The notes under the pieces are model-generated. The model was not told the DNA's origin. It did no database searches and was given only the letters and a program-made list of their open reading frames with translations. Of a stretch of 52,425 bases of DNA, positions 8,115-16,445 are shown piece after piece (position 1 is the stretch's first letter; each line of letters begins with the position of its first letter). The stretch comes from an uncultured Clostridia bacterium (GTDB lineage: Bacteria; Bacillota; Clostridia; TANB77; CAG-508): contig CAOMRW010000011.1 of NCBI GenBank assembly GCA_948485625.1, positions 1 to 52,425 of the forward strand. Reading direction: 5' to 3'. The translations under genes were made by a program, and so were the position numbers.

Positions 8115-10238
8115 TTATTGTTTTTTTTCTTCTGTCTCATCACCTAAAATAGCAGTTAAATTAACTCTACCTTGTTCATCAATATCAAGAACTTTAACTG
8201 TGACTTTATCTCCTGTTTTTAAAACATCTTCAACTTTCTTAATTCTTTCTTTAGATATTTTAGAAATATGAAGTAATCCTTCTTTTCCATTAATTCCTAA
8301 ATCTACAAATGCTCCAAAAGTTGTTGTTCTTGTAACTTCTCCATAATAGATTCCACCAACTTCAACTTCTCTTACGATATCTTCTATCATTTCTAGAGCT
8401 TGGTTTGCTTTTTCTGAATCAGCTGAATAAATAAGTACTTGTCCATCTTCTTCAATGTCAATTTTAACTCCTGTTGCATCTATTATTTTATTTATTGTTT
8501 CTCCACCTTTTCCTATAACGTCTTTTATTTTTTCTACTTTTATTTTTGTATTTACTATTCTTGGTGCATATTTTGATATTTCTTTTCTAGGTTCTGATAT
8601 TACTGGTAACATTATATCATCTAATATATGTTTTCTTGCAACTCTTGTTCTTTCAAAAGCTTCTTGTATTACTTCATAAGATAGTCCATCAACTTTTATA
8701 TCTACTTGGATTGCTGTTATACCTTTTTCAGTTCCTCCAACTTTAAAGTCCATATCTCCAAAGAAGTCTTCTATTCCTTGAATATCTGTTAACATTACAT
8801 AGTCGTTTTCATCATTTGGATTTGTTACTAATCCTGTTGAAATACCTGCAACTGGTCTTTTTATTGGAACTCCTGCTGCCATTAATGATAATGTGCTTCC
8901 ACATATACTTGCTTGTGATGTTGAACCATTTGAAGATAATACTTCTGATACAACTCTTATTGCATATGGGAATTCTTCTTTTGACGGAAGTACTGGTACT
9001 AATGCTTTTTCTGCTAATGCTCCATGTCCTACTTCTCTTCTTCCTGGTCCTCTTGATGGTCTTGCTTCTCCTACACTATAGCTTGGGAAGTTATAGTGAT
9101 GCATATATCTTTTTGATTCTTCTGTGTCTATTCCATCTAATGTTTGTTCTTCTGATATCATTCCTAATGTTGCAACTGATAATACTTGTGTTTGTCCTCT
9201 TGTGAATAATGCACTTCCATGTACTCTTGGTAATAAATCAACTTCACATGATAATGGTCTTATTTCATCTAATTTTCTTCCATCAACTCTTTTATGTTCA
9301 AAGAATATCATGTTTCTTACACATTTCTTTTCTAATTTGTAAATTGCTTCTCCTATATCTGATTTGTGTTCTTCTGCTAATTCTTCTCCGAATTTTTCTG
9401 CATAGGCATTTGCAATTTTTTCAGAAACTTCTGATATATTATTATCTCTTGTTTCTTTATCTGATTCTTGAAGTGCTTGTTTTATATCTTCTTCAAAGTT
9501 TGTTTCTATAAATTCATATACATCATGGTTTACTTCAAATGATTTATATTCAAATTTTGTTTTTCCTATTTCTTCTTTCATTTTTTCTATGAATTTACAT
9601 ATTTTCTTAATCTCGCTATGTCCTTGTTTTATTGCTTCTAACATAATATCATCTGGAACTTCATTTGCTCCTGCTTCAATCATTGCAATTTTGTTTTCTG
9701 TTCCAGCTACTGTTAATGTTAAATCTGATACTTCTCTTTGAGCTTCTGTTGGATTTATTACGATTTTTCCATCTACTAATCCCACATTTACAGCTGCTGT
9801 TGGCCCACCAAATGGTATATCAGAAATTGAAAGTGCTGCTGATGCTCCTATCATTGCTGCTATTTCTGGTGAATTGTCTTGTTCTACTGAAAGAACTGTT
9901 GCTACCACTACAACATCATTTCTAAAATCTTTTGGGAATAATGGTCTTAATGGTCTGTCTATTGCTCTTGATGTCAATATCGCCTTATCACTTGGTTTTC
10001 CTTCTCTTTTTTGGAATGAGCCTGGTATTTTTCCTACTGAATATAATTTTTCTTCATAGTCTACTGATAGTGGGAAAAAGTCTATTCCATCTCTTGGTTC
10101 TTTTGATGCTGTAACATTTACTATTACAACTGTGTCTCCATATCTTACTAAGACACTTCCATTTGCTAATCCTGCTAATTTCCCTGTTTCAAATACAAGT
10201 TTTCTTCCTGCCAATTCTGTTTCATAAGTTTTAAACAT
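8115..10238 (-). CDS. pnp: Polyribonucleotide nucleotidyltransferase (PNPase)
   Basis: A phosphorolytic 3'-5' exoribonuclease, central to mRNA turnover. At 707 residues it has the full layout: two RNase PH domains (the second with LFTRGQTQVLSVATLG and SNGSTSQASICGSTLSLMAAGVP), a KH domain (VIGKGGETINKIIDATG) and a C-terminal S1 domain (GEVTRTTTFGAFVDLGINGKEGLLHIS). I place the start at 10238 (GGAAGG upstream) because MFKTYETELAGRKL aligns with normal PNPase N-termini. A second ATG at 10295, also with a good GAGAGGAAG site, would add 19 residues. It is downstream of rpsO, the usual rpsO-pnp order. Confidence 0.97.
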   Translation of the reverse strand: MFKTYETELAGRKLVFETGKLAGLANGSVLVRYGDTVVIVNVTASKEPRDGIDFFPLSVDYEEKLYSVGKIPGSFQKREGKPSDKAILTSRAIDRPLRPLFPKDFRNDVVVVATVLSVEQDNSPEIAAMIGASAALSISDIPFGGPTAAVNVGLVDGKIVINPTEAQREVSDLTLTVAGTENKIAMIEAGANEVPDDIMLEAIKQGHSEIKKICKFIEKMKEEIGKTKFEYKSFEVNHDVYEFIETNFEEDIKQALQESDKETRDNNISEVSEKIANAYAEKFGEELAEEHKSDIGEAIYKLEKKCVRNMIFFEHKRVDGRKLDEIRPLSCEVDLLPRVHGSALFTRGQTQVLSVATLGMISEEQTLDGIDTEESKRYMHHYNFPSYSVGEARPSRGPGRREVGHGALAEKALVPVLPSKEEFPYAIRVVSEVLSSNGSTSQASICGSTLSLMAAGVPIKRPVAGISTGLVTNPNDENDYVMLTDIQGIEDFFGDMDFKVGGTEKGITAIQVDIKVDGLSYEVIQEAFERTRVARKHILDDIMLPVISEPRKEISKYAPRIVNTKIKVEKIKDVIGKGGETINKIIDATGVKIDIEEDGQVLIYSADSEKANQALEMIEDIVREVEVGGIYYGEVTRTTTFGAFVDLGINGKEGLLHISKISKERIKKVEDVLKTGDKVTVKVLDIDEQGRVNLTAILGDETEEKKQ

Positions 10239-10342
10239 TTTATTTTCTTCCTTTCCATTTTCTTTTTTGCACCATTTTTTAATTAATTCAAACATATTTC
10301 TTCCTCTCTGGTGATGTTCCTTAAAATCCCTTTTTTAAGTTA

Positions 10343-10360
10343 TTAAGGGACATTCCTTAA
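10343..10360. repeat. GGGAC-core palindrome, copy H
   Basis: TTAAGG-GACATT-CCTTAA, in the pnp-rpsO gap and near a second TTCCTTAA at 10316-10324. It fits the scattered GGGAC palindrome family with yet another stem. Confidence 0.45.
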
Positions 10361-10507
10361 TTTTTATTTAAGTTTAAGCCCAATTTAGATTGTAACCTCT
10401 ATAATATTCTGGGTTTATTTCCAGTACATTATACAAGCTACTTACCTAAATTTGTGGCTTATTCCATCTAATTTTATTAAAATATTTTTAATGGTTTTAA
10501 ATCTCAC

Positions 10508-10546
10508 AAAAAGCCTATGTCAAATCTTTTGTTTTACATAGGCTCA
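10508..10546 (-). terminator. Terminator of rpsO
   Basis: Stem AGCCTATGT (10512-10520) / ACATAGGCT (10536-10544) followed on the minus strand by TTTTTG, 12 nt after the rpsO stop. Some transcripts may read through into pnp. Confidence 0.7.
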
Positions 10547-10555
10547 TATATGAAA

Positions 10556-10819
10556 TTATTTTCTTAATCCTAATTTTTCAACGATGTCTCTATATCTTTG
10601 AACATCTTTTTTTGCTAAGTAGTTTAGTAAGTTTCTTCTTTTACCAACCATTTTTAATAATCCTCTTCTTGAGTGATTATCTTTAGCATGTACTTTTAAG
10701 TGTTCTGTTAATTCATTAATTCTTTCTGTTAAAAGAGCTATTTGTACTTCTGGTGAACCAGTGTCTTTTTCTTCTCTTTTATGTGTATTAATGATTTCTT
10801 GTTTTCTTTCCTTTGTCAT
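10556..10819 (-). CDS. rpsO: 30S ribosomal protein S15
   Basis: 87 residues, the normal S15 length. It contains the conserved DTGSPEVQIALLTERINELTEHL block and the HSRRGLLKMVGKRRNLLNYL block that contacts 16S rRNA in the central domain. An AATGGAGGTG ribosome binding site precedes the ATG. The promoter lies at 10915-10943. It is followed by its own terminator and then pnp. Confidence 0.98.
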   Translation of the reverse strand: MTKERKQEIINTHKREEKDTGSPEVQIALLTERINELTEHLKVHAKDNHSRRGLLKMVGKRRNLLNYLAKKDVQRYRDIVEKLGLRK

Positions 10820-10914
10820 TTTTTTACACCTCCATTTTTATTTATCGCCTTTAACTGAGCTTTAGTTTTGGTGCTTTTCTTGAAAGCTAAGTAAAAGGTT
10901 TCTTATACTTGTAT

Positions 10915-10943
10915 AGTATACTATATTTTTGTTGATTTGACAA
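10915..10943 (-). promoter_or_regulatory. rpsO promoter
   Basis: On the minus strand TTGTCA (10943-10938) and TATACT (10920-10915) are separated by exactly 17 nt. It leaves a roughly 90-nt leader that could hold S15 autoregulatory structure. Confidence 0.6.
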
Positions 10944-11055
10944 GTAGTTTTTTTCTTTTTTTTAAATTTGTTTTTTATGTAAATTATGTTATACTATATT
11001 TATCACATAAGTGTTTTAAAAACTATAATAAGCATCATTCAAGGAGGATTATCCA

Positions 11056-11208
11056 ATGAAAAAAGCTAATCACATCAATGTTGTTCTTTCAACTGGAAAA
11101 GAGGTAGTTTTTGAATTTCAGGGAAATCTTGTTTCCTCAGGTTATGAGGGTACATTGACATTTGATGAAGAAACAGAGCTGCTTCAGATTCAGAGAAGAT
11201 TTTCTTAA
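11056..11208 (+). CDS. 50-residue protein of unknown function
   Basis: A short ORF with a perfect AAGGAGGA site 7 nt before the ATG. The product has 50 residues (MKKANHINVV... to QIQRRFS) and alternates polar and hydrophobic residues like a small beta-sheet protein. It has no membrane segment or cysteine. It is a stand-alone plus-strand gene ending within a long terminator hairpin. Codon use is less AT-biased than in neighbouring core genes, as in the convergent gene at 11301-11735. Confidence 0.65.
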   Translation: MKKANHINVVLSTGKEVVFEFQGNLVSSGYEGTLTFDEETELLQIQRRFS

Positions 11209-11260
11209 GGAAAAAAACAGGGACGTCAAAATTTGGCGTCCCTGTTTTTTTCCTTAAGAA
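11202..11260 (+). terminator. Long terminator hairpin with GGGACG core
   Basis: About 24-bp arms TTCTTAAGGAAAAAAACAGGG... / ...CCCTGTTTTTTTCCTTAAGAA around a short loop. It overlaps the stop of the 50-residue gene and can terminate both it and the convergent 11301-11735 gene. It carries the GGGACGTC core of the scattered palindrome family. Confidence 0.7.
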
Positions 11261-11300
11261 GAATTATTACTACAGTATTTAATTTGTGGCTTTCCTTTCT

Positions 11301-11735
11301 TTATGCCATATACATTTCTACTTCACTTATAGCATATGCAAGGTCATATATACATGCCTGCAATAATCCAATACCTGTATTTAATTTTGCGTTTAAGCAT
11401 TCTGGCCTCTGCTGTTTGTATTTTGAATATTTGTAATATTCCTCTACAAACATGAAGTCCTGCACTTCTAGCCCATCCAGATAGTAGAAGTCCATTTTTT
11501 GATTTCTAGAATCAGCTTTGGGTATTTTTATCCCCTTAGCTTTATTTTCTCTGTGAAGATACTCGCAAATATCTTCCAGATACTTTTCCAGAGTCTCTTT
11601 TTCCTCTTGAAGCCTTTCCCTAAGCTGCTGTAGTTCGTTTTCACTAACATTAAGGCTTCTTACTTCTTCCATCTTTTCAGGCAGATACCGTGTCATGTGT
11701 GCTATCCGTTGAGCTCTTTCTCCTTTTTGTTTCAT
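11301..11735 (-). CDS. Coiled-coil hypothetical protein
   Basis: 144 residues with a strong AAAGGAGGTTAAC site before the ATG at 11735. Residues about 25-65 are a charged amphipathic helix (SENELQQLRERLQEEKETLEKYLEDI) with coiled-coil character. The C-terminal half has aromatic-rich segments (FMFVEEYYKYSKY). There is no signal peptide. Codon use has more G/C at third positions than flanking clpC. No family recognised. Confidence 0.6.
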   Translation of the reverse strand: MKQKGERAQRIAHMTRYLPEKMEEVRSLNVSENELQQLRERLQEEKETLEKYLEDICEYLHRENKAKGIKIPKADSRNQKMDFYYLDGLEVQDFMFVEEYYKYSKYKQQRPECLNAKLNTGIGLLQACIYDLAYAISEVEMYMA

Positions 11736-11843
11736 GTTAACCTCCTTTTATCACTATATCTAGTGATTTGCTGTTAATTTCATAATTATATTTTAACATA
11801 TTAACATAACATCCTCAATTTTTCGAGCTTTTTCGACAAAAAA

Positions 11844-11877
11844 ATGAAACAAATTAGGACTGTCCCACTTGTTTCAT
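11844..11877. repeat. GGGAC-core palindrome, copy E, forming the clpC 3' end
   Basis: Stem ATGAAAC / GTTTCAT. The minus-strand reading ATGAAACAAGTGGGACAGT is identical over 19 nt to copy 22689-22722. In this copy it encodes the final residues MKQVGQS and the stop codon of clpC. Confidence 0.8.
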
Positions 11878-14331
11878 TTTTCCTTCTTTTACTGTATATT
11901 TAGCCATTTTCCCCTTGTTTAAATTTCCTTCTAAAATTTCTTCTGCTAGTCTATCTTCAACTAAATTTTGAATTGTTCTTCTTAGAGGTCTTGCTCCAAA
12001 GTTTTTGTCAATTCCTTCTTTTGCTATTAGTTCTTTGACTTCTGGTTGTATTTCAATATCATATTTTTGTTCTTTTAGTCTGTTTACTACTTCTTTTAAC
12101 ATAATATCTATAATTTGTTCTATTTCTTTATCATTTAATTTATGGAATACTATTATTTCATCAATACGGTTTATAAATTCTGGTCTTAATTCTTTTTTTA
12201 GAATGTCCATGACTTCTTTTTTTGTGTTTTCATAATCTTTTTGCTCTTCTTTATTTTTGTCTGCTGTTGTGTTGTTTGTGAATCCTAAAAACTTTTTGTC
12301 TGTAATTACTCTTGCTCCTAAGTTTGATGTCATTATTATTACTGTGTTTTTGAAGTTTACTGTTCTTCCTTGACTGTCTGTTAGTCTTCCATCTTCTAAT
12401 ATTTGAAGTAACATATTCATTACATCTGGATGTGCTTTTTCTATTTCATCAAATAATATTACTGAATATGGCTTTCTTCTTATTTTTTCTGTTAGTTGCC
12501 CTCCTTCGTCAAATCCTACATATCCTGGAGGTGATCCTATTAGTTTGGATACTGAATGTGGTTCCATGAATTCTGACATGTCTATTCTAATCATTGAGTT
12601 TTCGTCACCAAATAATACTTCTGCTAATGCTTTTGATAGTTCTGTTTTTCCAACTCCTGTTGGTCCTAAGAAAAGAAATGAACCTATTGGTCTTTTGGGG
12701 TCTTTTAGTCCAACTCTTCCTCTTCTTATTGCTTTTGCTATCGCTTCTACTGCTTCATTTTGTCCTATTACTCTTTTGTGTAATTCTTTTTCAAGATTTT
12801 TTAGCTTTTGGTTTTCATCTTCTGTTATTTTTTTTGCTGGTATGCCTGTCCAACTTGCTATTACTTCTGCTATGTTTTCATCTGTAATATTTACTATTGA
12901 TTTTGTATTTTTGTTTTTCCATTTGTTTTGTTCTTTTTCAAATTTTTCTTTTAAATTTCTTTCTTTATCTCTTAATTCTGCTGCTTTTTCAAATTTTTGA
13001 TTTATTACTGCTTCTTCTTTTTCATTTTTTATTTTTTCAAGTTCTTCTTGCATTTCTTTTAAGTTATCTGGTTCTGTAAATGTTTTAAGTCTAGCACGTG
13101 ATGCTGCTTCATCAATTAAGTCTATTGCTTTATCTGGTAAAAATCTGTCATTTACATATCTTACAGATAGTGAAACAGCTGCATCTATTGCTTCATCAGT
13201 AATTTTTACATTGTGATGTGCTTCATATTTATCTCTGATTCCTTTTAATATTAAGATTGTATCTTTTTCTGATGGTTCGTTTACTGTTACAGGACTAAAT
13301 CTTCTTTCTAATGCAGAATCTTTTTCTATAAATTTTCTATATTCATTTAAAGTTGTTGCTCCTACTAGTTGAATTTCTCCTCTTGCAAGTAGTGGTTTTA
13401 GAATATTTGCGGCATCAATTGCTCCTTCTGCTGCTCCTGCTCCAACTATTGTATGAATTTCATCTATGAAAAGTATTATATCTCCTACTTTCTTTACTTC
13501 ATTTAATGCTTTTTTTATTCTTTCTTCAAAGTCACCTCTGTATTTTGCTCCTGCTACCATTCCTGAAATATCAAGTGTTACAACTCTTTTATCTTTTAAT
13601 ATTTCTGGAACATCTCCAGCTACTATTTTTTGTGCTAATCCTTCAACTGCTGCTGTTTTACCAACTCCTGGTTCTCCTATTAAGCATGGATTATTTTTTG
13701 TTCTTCTAGATAAGATTTGTATTACTCTTTCAATTTCTTCTTTTCTACCTATAATTGGGTCAAGTTTCCCATCTTCTGCTTTTTTAGTTAGGTCTTCTCC
13801 AAATTGATTTAAAGTTGGTGTTTGATTATAACTACTTTTTGATTTTTGTCTTGTTTTTGAAGAATTTGAATTTTCTCCATCATCTGAATTATAATTTTCA
13901 CCTTCATTTATTACCTTTACTATCTCATTATATAATTTTGGAATATTTGCATTTAGGTCCAATAATATTTTGGCTGCAATGCAATCTCCTTCTCTTAGTA
14001 TTCCTATTAAAATGTGTTCTGTTCCTATAAAGTTATATCCTAATTTTCTGGCTTCTATAAAGGCTGTTTCTATTACTCTTTTTGTTCTTGGTGTAAAGTC
14101 TATTATATTTTCAATAGGTTCATCTCTTCCTATTAGTTCTTCCATTTTGTTTAATATATCATCTGCAGTTATTTCTTGATTTTCCATTACTCTTGATGCA
14201 ACTCCATTGCCTTCTTTGGCTAGTCCATATAGTATATGTTCTGTTCCTATATAACTATGTCCTAGTTCTAAGGCTATATCATTTGCGATTTCTATCGCTT
14301 TATTTGCTCTGTTTGTGAATTTATATGTCAT
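11854..14331 (-). CDS. clpC: ATP-dependent Clp protease ATP-binding subunit ClpC
   Basis: An AAA+ unfoldase that feeds ClpP and, with McsB phospho-arginine marks, degrades misfolded proteins. The 825-residue protein has: N-terminal Clp_N repeats (residues 1-150), D1 with GEPGVGKT and TLDISGMVAGAKYRGDFEER, a UVR-containing middle region (about residues 405-450), D2 with GPTGVGKTELSKALAE and the sensor ARPLRRTIQ. The start at 14331 follows AAAGGAG; the longer frame to 14385 is unlikely. The last seven codons and stop come from a palindromic repeat. It is separated from mcsB by a divergent small gene. Confidence 0.97.
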   Translation of the reverse strand: MTYKFTNRANKAIEIANDIALELGHSYIGTEHILYGLAKEGNGVASRVMENQEITADDILNKMEELIGRDEPIENIIDFTPRTKRVIETAFIEARKLGYNFIGTEHILIGILREGDCIAAKILLDLNANIPKLYNEIVKVINEGENYNSDDGENSNSSKTRQKSKSSYNQTPTLNQFGEDLTKKAEDGKLDPIIGRKEEIERVIQILSRRTKNNPCLIGEPGVGKTAAVEGLAQKIVAGDVPEILKDKRVVTLDISGMVAGAKYRGDFEERIKKALNEVKKVGDIILFIDEIHTIVGAGAAEGAIDAANILKPLLARGEIQLVGATTLNEYRKFIEKDSALERRFSPVTVNEPSEKDTILILKGIRDKYEAHHNVKITDEAIDAAVSLSVRYVNDRFLPDKAIDLIDEAASRARLKTFTEPDNLKEMQEELEKIKNEKEEAVINQKFEKAAELRDKERNLKEKFEKEQNKWKNKNTKSIVNITDENIAEVIASWTGIPAKKITEDENQKLKNLEKELHKRVIGQNEAVEAIAKAIRRGRVGLKDPKRPIGSFLFLGPTGVGKTELSKALAEVLFGDENSMIRIDMSEFMEPHSVSKLIGSPPGYVGFDEGGQLTEKIRRKPYSVILFDEIEKAHPDVMNMLLQILEDGRLTDSQGRTVNFKNTVIIMTSNLGARVITDKKFLGFTNNTTADKNKEEQKDYENTKKEVMDILKKELRPEFINRIDEIIVFHKLNDKEIEQIIDIMLKEVVNRLKEQKYDIEIQPEVKELIAKEGIDKNFGARPLRRTIQNLVEDRLAEEILEGNLNKGKMAKYTVKEGKMKQVGQS

Positions 14332-14417
14332 TTTTACATTCTCCTTTCGCTCCGCATCACTGCGTTCTACTTCGTTCATTACCATCTAAAATTTTTTCAA
14401 AATTTAGATGGCAAACC

Positions 14418-14466
14418 TTGTCCAAGAGGGACGGTTCTATTTGGACAAAAATGTCCATTTGGGACA
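14418..14466. repeat. GGGAC-core palindrome, copy F plus partial second unit
   Basis: TTGTCCAA (14418-14425) / TTGGACAA (14441-14448) around GAGGGACGGTTCTA, followed by a smaller TGTCC-ATTTG-GGACA hairpin (14452-14466). It lies between clpC and the divergent small gene. Confidence 0.7.
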
Positions 14467-14475
14467 CATCTTGCT

Positions 14476-14504
14476 TTGACATTTTATGTTATATATGCTA
14501 TAAT
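14476..14504 (+). promoter_or_regulatory. Promoter of small gene 14573-14875
   Basis: A perfect TTGACA and TATAAT with a 17-nt spacer. The first 16 nt (TTGACATTTTATGTTA) are identical to the promoter at 15991. A GATGACTTTTTTGTCATC hairpin (about 14528-14545) lies in the leader. Confidence 0.8.
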
Positions 14505-14572
14505 CTTTGCATGTAGCTTTATTAATTGATGACTTTTTTGTCATCTTTGTTTCCTAATAAGGAGGAAAAAAT

Positions 14573-14875
14573 ATGCAAAAATACTCATTAGAAGATTTTC
14601 CTGAATTCATATCAACAATTTTACACGCATTTCCACCTGAAGGTGCTATTGATCAAGAGTTTCTTCAGTGTATTGCTGAAATAATTATTAATCTTTCAGA
14701 ACCCGAAGTTGTAACTCTATTGATTAATTTTTGGAGTGATAATGTTTCTGAAGACTATTCTTCTCAAACAAAAGCAGTAATATATAAATGTTTATACATT
14801 ATTTATTCTTCTTTTGAATATACTACTAATGCATATGATTTACTGAGTGAATTACATAATCTCACTAATAAATAA
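14573..14875 (+). CDS. Small acidic helical protein, paralogue of 16098-16409
   Basis: 100 residues, acidic, predicted mostly helical, no signal peptide or membrane segment. An AAGGAGGAAAAA site precedes the ATG. It aligns with the 103-residue product of 16098-16409 (M.K...F..II..., PE.AI, ...II.L..., K..VYK.LY.IY, ...L...L). Each has its own strong promoter, a leader hairpin and a terminator. The two genes sit on either side of mcsB, opposite to its transcription. The function is unknown; the stress-operon location is suggestive only. Confidence 0.7.
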   Translation: MQKYSLEDFPEFISTILHAFPPEGAIDQEFLQCIAEIIINLSEPEVVTLLINFWSDNVSEDYSSQTKAVIYKCLYIIYSSFEYTTNAYDLLSELHNLTNK

Positions 14876-14887
14876 TTTATTTAACTT

Positions 14888-14916
14888 AGGACCTTTTAGG
14901 TCCTTTTATTTTTCTT
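14888..14916 (+). terminator. Terminator of 14573-14875
   Basis: AGGACCT-TTT-AGGTCCT followed by TTTATTTTT. It overlaps the mcsB 3' end on the other strand. Confidence 0.75.
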
Positions 14917-15919
14917 CCATTATCTTTTTAATAACCTCTGCCCTTTTTATATCTCTTTCTATAGTTTCATACTGCTCCCCTAAATATTTCTGCATACTTG
15001 CTGGTTTCGTATATAAAGTTAGTTTTTGAATCTTACTGTCACTTAATTCTTTTAAAATTCCTAAATCTGTTCCCATTTTTATATTTGAAATTAATTTTTG
15101 TGATTCATCTAGTGAAATTTTTCTACAATTTTTTAATATTCCATAACTTCTATATATTGTGTCTTCTAAATCAATAGTGTCTTTTGCTAAAAATTTTCTT
15201 GCTTTTCTTTCTTGTTCTATTAGTTTATTTGCTACTATTCTTATATTTTCCATAATCTCTTGTTCTGTAATTCCTAATGTTCTTTTATTTGATATTTGAT
15301 ATATATTTTGATTGTTGGCATTGTCTTGTCCATATGCTCCTAATATGTTTATTCCAAAATTATTTATTGTGTAAAATACTTTATCTATATTTCTTGTTTT
15401 TTCTAGTGCTGGTAAGTGAACCATTACAGATGCTTTTAGTCCTGTTCCACAATTTGTTGGTAAACTTGTTAAATATCCATATTTTTTATTTGTTGCATAT
15501 CCTAAAATTTCTTCTATTTTTTGGTCTATTTCTATTGCATAATTTAGTGTATTTTCTAATTCAAATCCTGTATTAAATATTTGAATTTTTAAGTGGTCTT
15601 CATCATTTATCATAATACATATATTTTCTTCATCATTTATTAATATGGCTCCTATATCATTTTTATTTAATGCATATTCTGGGCTAATTAAATTTTTCTC
15701 TACTAGACTCATTTTTGTTATATCATCCATGTCTTTTAGTTCTAGATATTTTAATCCATATCCTATTAAATATAGATTTTCTTTTATTTTGTTTTTTAGC
15801 TTGTCTATTTCTGTTTTTGTTTTTAAATTAAATTTGAATCCTTGTAAATTTCTTGCGAATCTTATTTTTGTGTTTGTTATTACATCTGATTCTTTTCCAG
15901 TTTGTAAATACCAATTCAT
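14906..15919 (-). CDS. mcsB: Protein-arginine kinase McsB
   Basis: It phosphorylates arginines on client proteins and on CtsR, marking them for ClpCP. At 337 residues it has the phosphagen-kinase-like ATP fold: the N-terminal TNTKIRFARNLQGF, the catalytic region SLPTNCGTGLKASVMVHLPAL, and ISNKRTLGITEQEI. It starts at 15919 with AAAGGAG upstream. In most Firmicutes it is co-transcribed with mcsA and clpC; here divergent small genes flank it on both sides, so it needs its own promoter. Confidence 0.95.
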   Translation of the reverse strand: MNWYLQTGKESDVITNTKIRFARNLQGFKFNLKTKTEIDKLKNKIKENLYLIGYGLKYLELKDMDDITKMSLVEKNLISPEYALNKNDIGAILINDEENICIMINDEDHLKIQIFNTGFELENTLNYAIEIDQKIEEILGYATNKKYGYLTSLPTNCGTGLKASVMVHLPALEKTRNIDKVFYTINNFGINILGAYGQDNANNQNIYQISNKRTLGITEQEIMENIRIVANKLIEQERKARKFLAKDTIDLEDTIYRSYGILKNCRKISLDESQKLISNIKMGTDLGILKELSDSKIQKLTLYTKPASMQKYLGEQYETIERDIKRAEVIKKIMEEK

Positions 15920-15990
15920 ATCTTTCTCCTTTCACTTAATTCATCATTGTTTAAAAAATTCTCTTTTTTCAATTTAGTACATATATTTGT

Positions 15991-16019
15991 TTGACATTTT
16001 ATGTTAAATAGTTTATAAT
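15991..16019 (+). promoter_or_regulatory. Promoter of small gene 16098-16409
   Basis: TTGACA (15991-15996), 17-nt spacer, TATAAT (16014-16019). The first 16 nt are identical to the 14476 promoter. The leader holds AAGACTATTTATAGTCTT (16037-16054) and CCACTTATGTGG hairpins before the ribosome binding site. Confidence 0.8.
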
Positions 16020-16097
16020 TATTTTTGTAAACTATATTGTTAAGACTATTTATAGTCTTTACCCACTTATGTGGAGAGCCTTAGGAGGTAAAAGCTT

Positions 16098-16409
16098 ATG
16101 CACAAATTTGATGATGACACCCTTTTTCGCATTATTCAGGAAATCTGTGCTACTATTCCAGAAGATGCTATTGTTGAATCTGATGTAATTAACTATGCAC
16201 TGGATTTAATTATATCATTTCTGTGCCATGATTCTGTGCTTATATCAGCTATAATCGCACTGGATAACGAATTACCTGCTTTTGAAGCTGATGGAATTAC
16301 TCCTTATAAGAATGCTGAAATGGTTTATAAATACTTATTCTATTTTTATAAAGAACTTGGTTATGATGAAACTATTTCACTTATTGAAAAATTATCTGTT
16401 TTATGTTAA
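16098..16409 (+). CDS. Small acidic helical protein, paralogue of 14573-14875
   Basis: 103 residues (MHKFDDDTLF... to ...SLIEKLSVLC), strongly acidic and helical, without signal peptide. TAGGAGG precedes the ATG. Similarity to the 14573-14875 product runs over the whole length, including the PE.AI and VYKYLFYFY / VIYKCLYIIY segments. It sits between mcsA and mcsB on the opposite strand. No known family recognised. Confidence 0.7.
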   Translation: MHKFDDDTLFRIIQEICATIPEDAIVESDVINYALDLIISFLCHDSVLISAIIALDNELPAFEADGITPYKNAEMVYKYLFYFYKELGYDETISLIEKLSVLC

Positions 16410-16414
16410 TTTTT

Positions 16415-16445
16415 AAAGCCTGCCTTCATGGAGGCTTTTTTATTT
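16415..16445 (+). terminator. Terminator of 16098-16409
   Basis: AAAGCCTGCC-TTCAT-GGAGGCTTT followed by TTTATTTTT, directly before the mcsA stop on the other strand. Confidence 0.75.

Noticed and set aside
8455..9925. Long plus-strand frames over pnp, and similar frames opposite recN, eno and clpC
   Set aside because: They are antisense shadows of conserved genes: hydrophobic Leu/Phe-rich translations with no ribosome binding sites.
11056..11208. The 50-codon ORF as a random frame
   Set aside because: Rejected as random: it has a perfect AAGGAGGA at correct spacing and a matching terminator at its stop, so it is kept as a likely gene.
14332..14385. Longer ClpC N-terminus (MVMNEVERSDAERK...)
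   Set aside because: ClpC proteins start near MTYKFTNRANKAI, and AAAGGAG lies directly before that ATG. The extra codons fall in a GC-richer repeat-like stretch (CGCTCCGCATCACTGCG).
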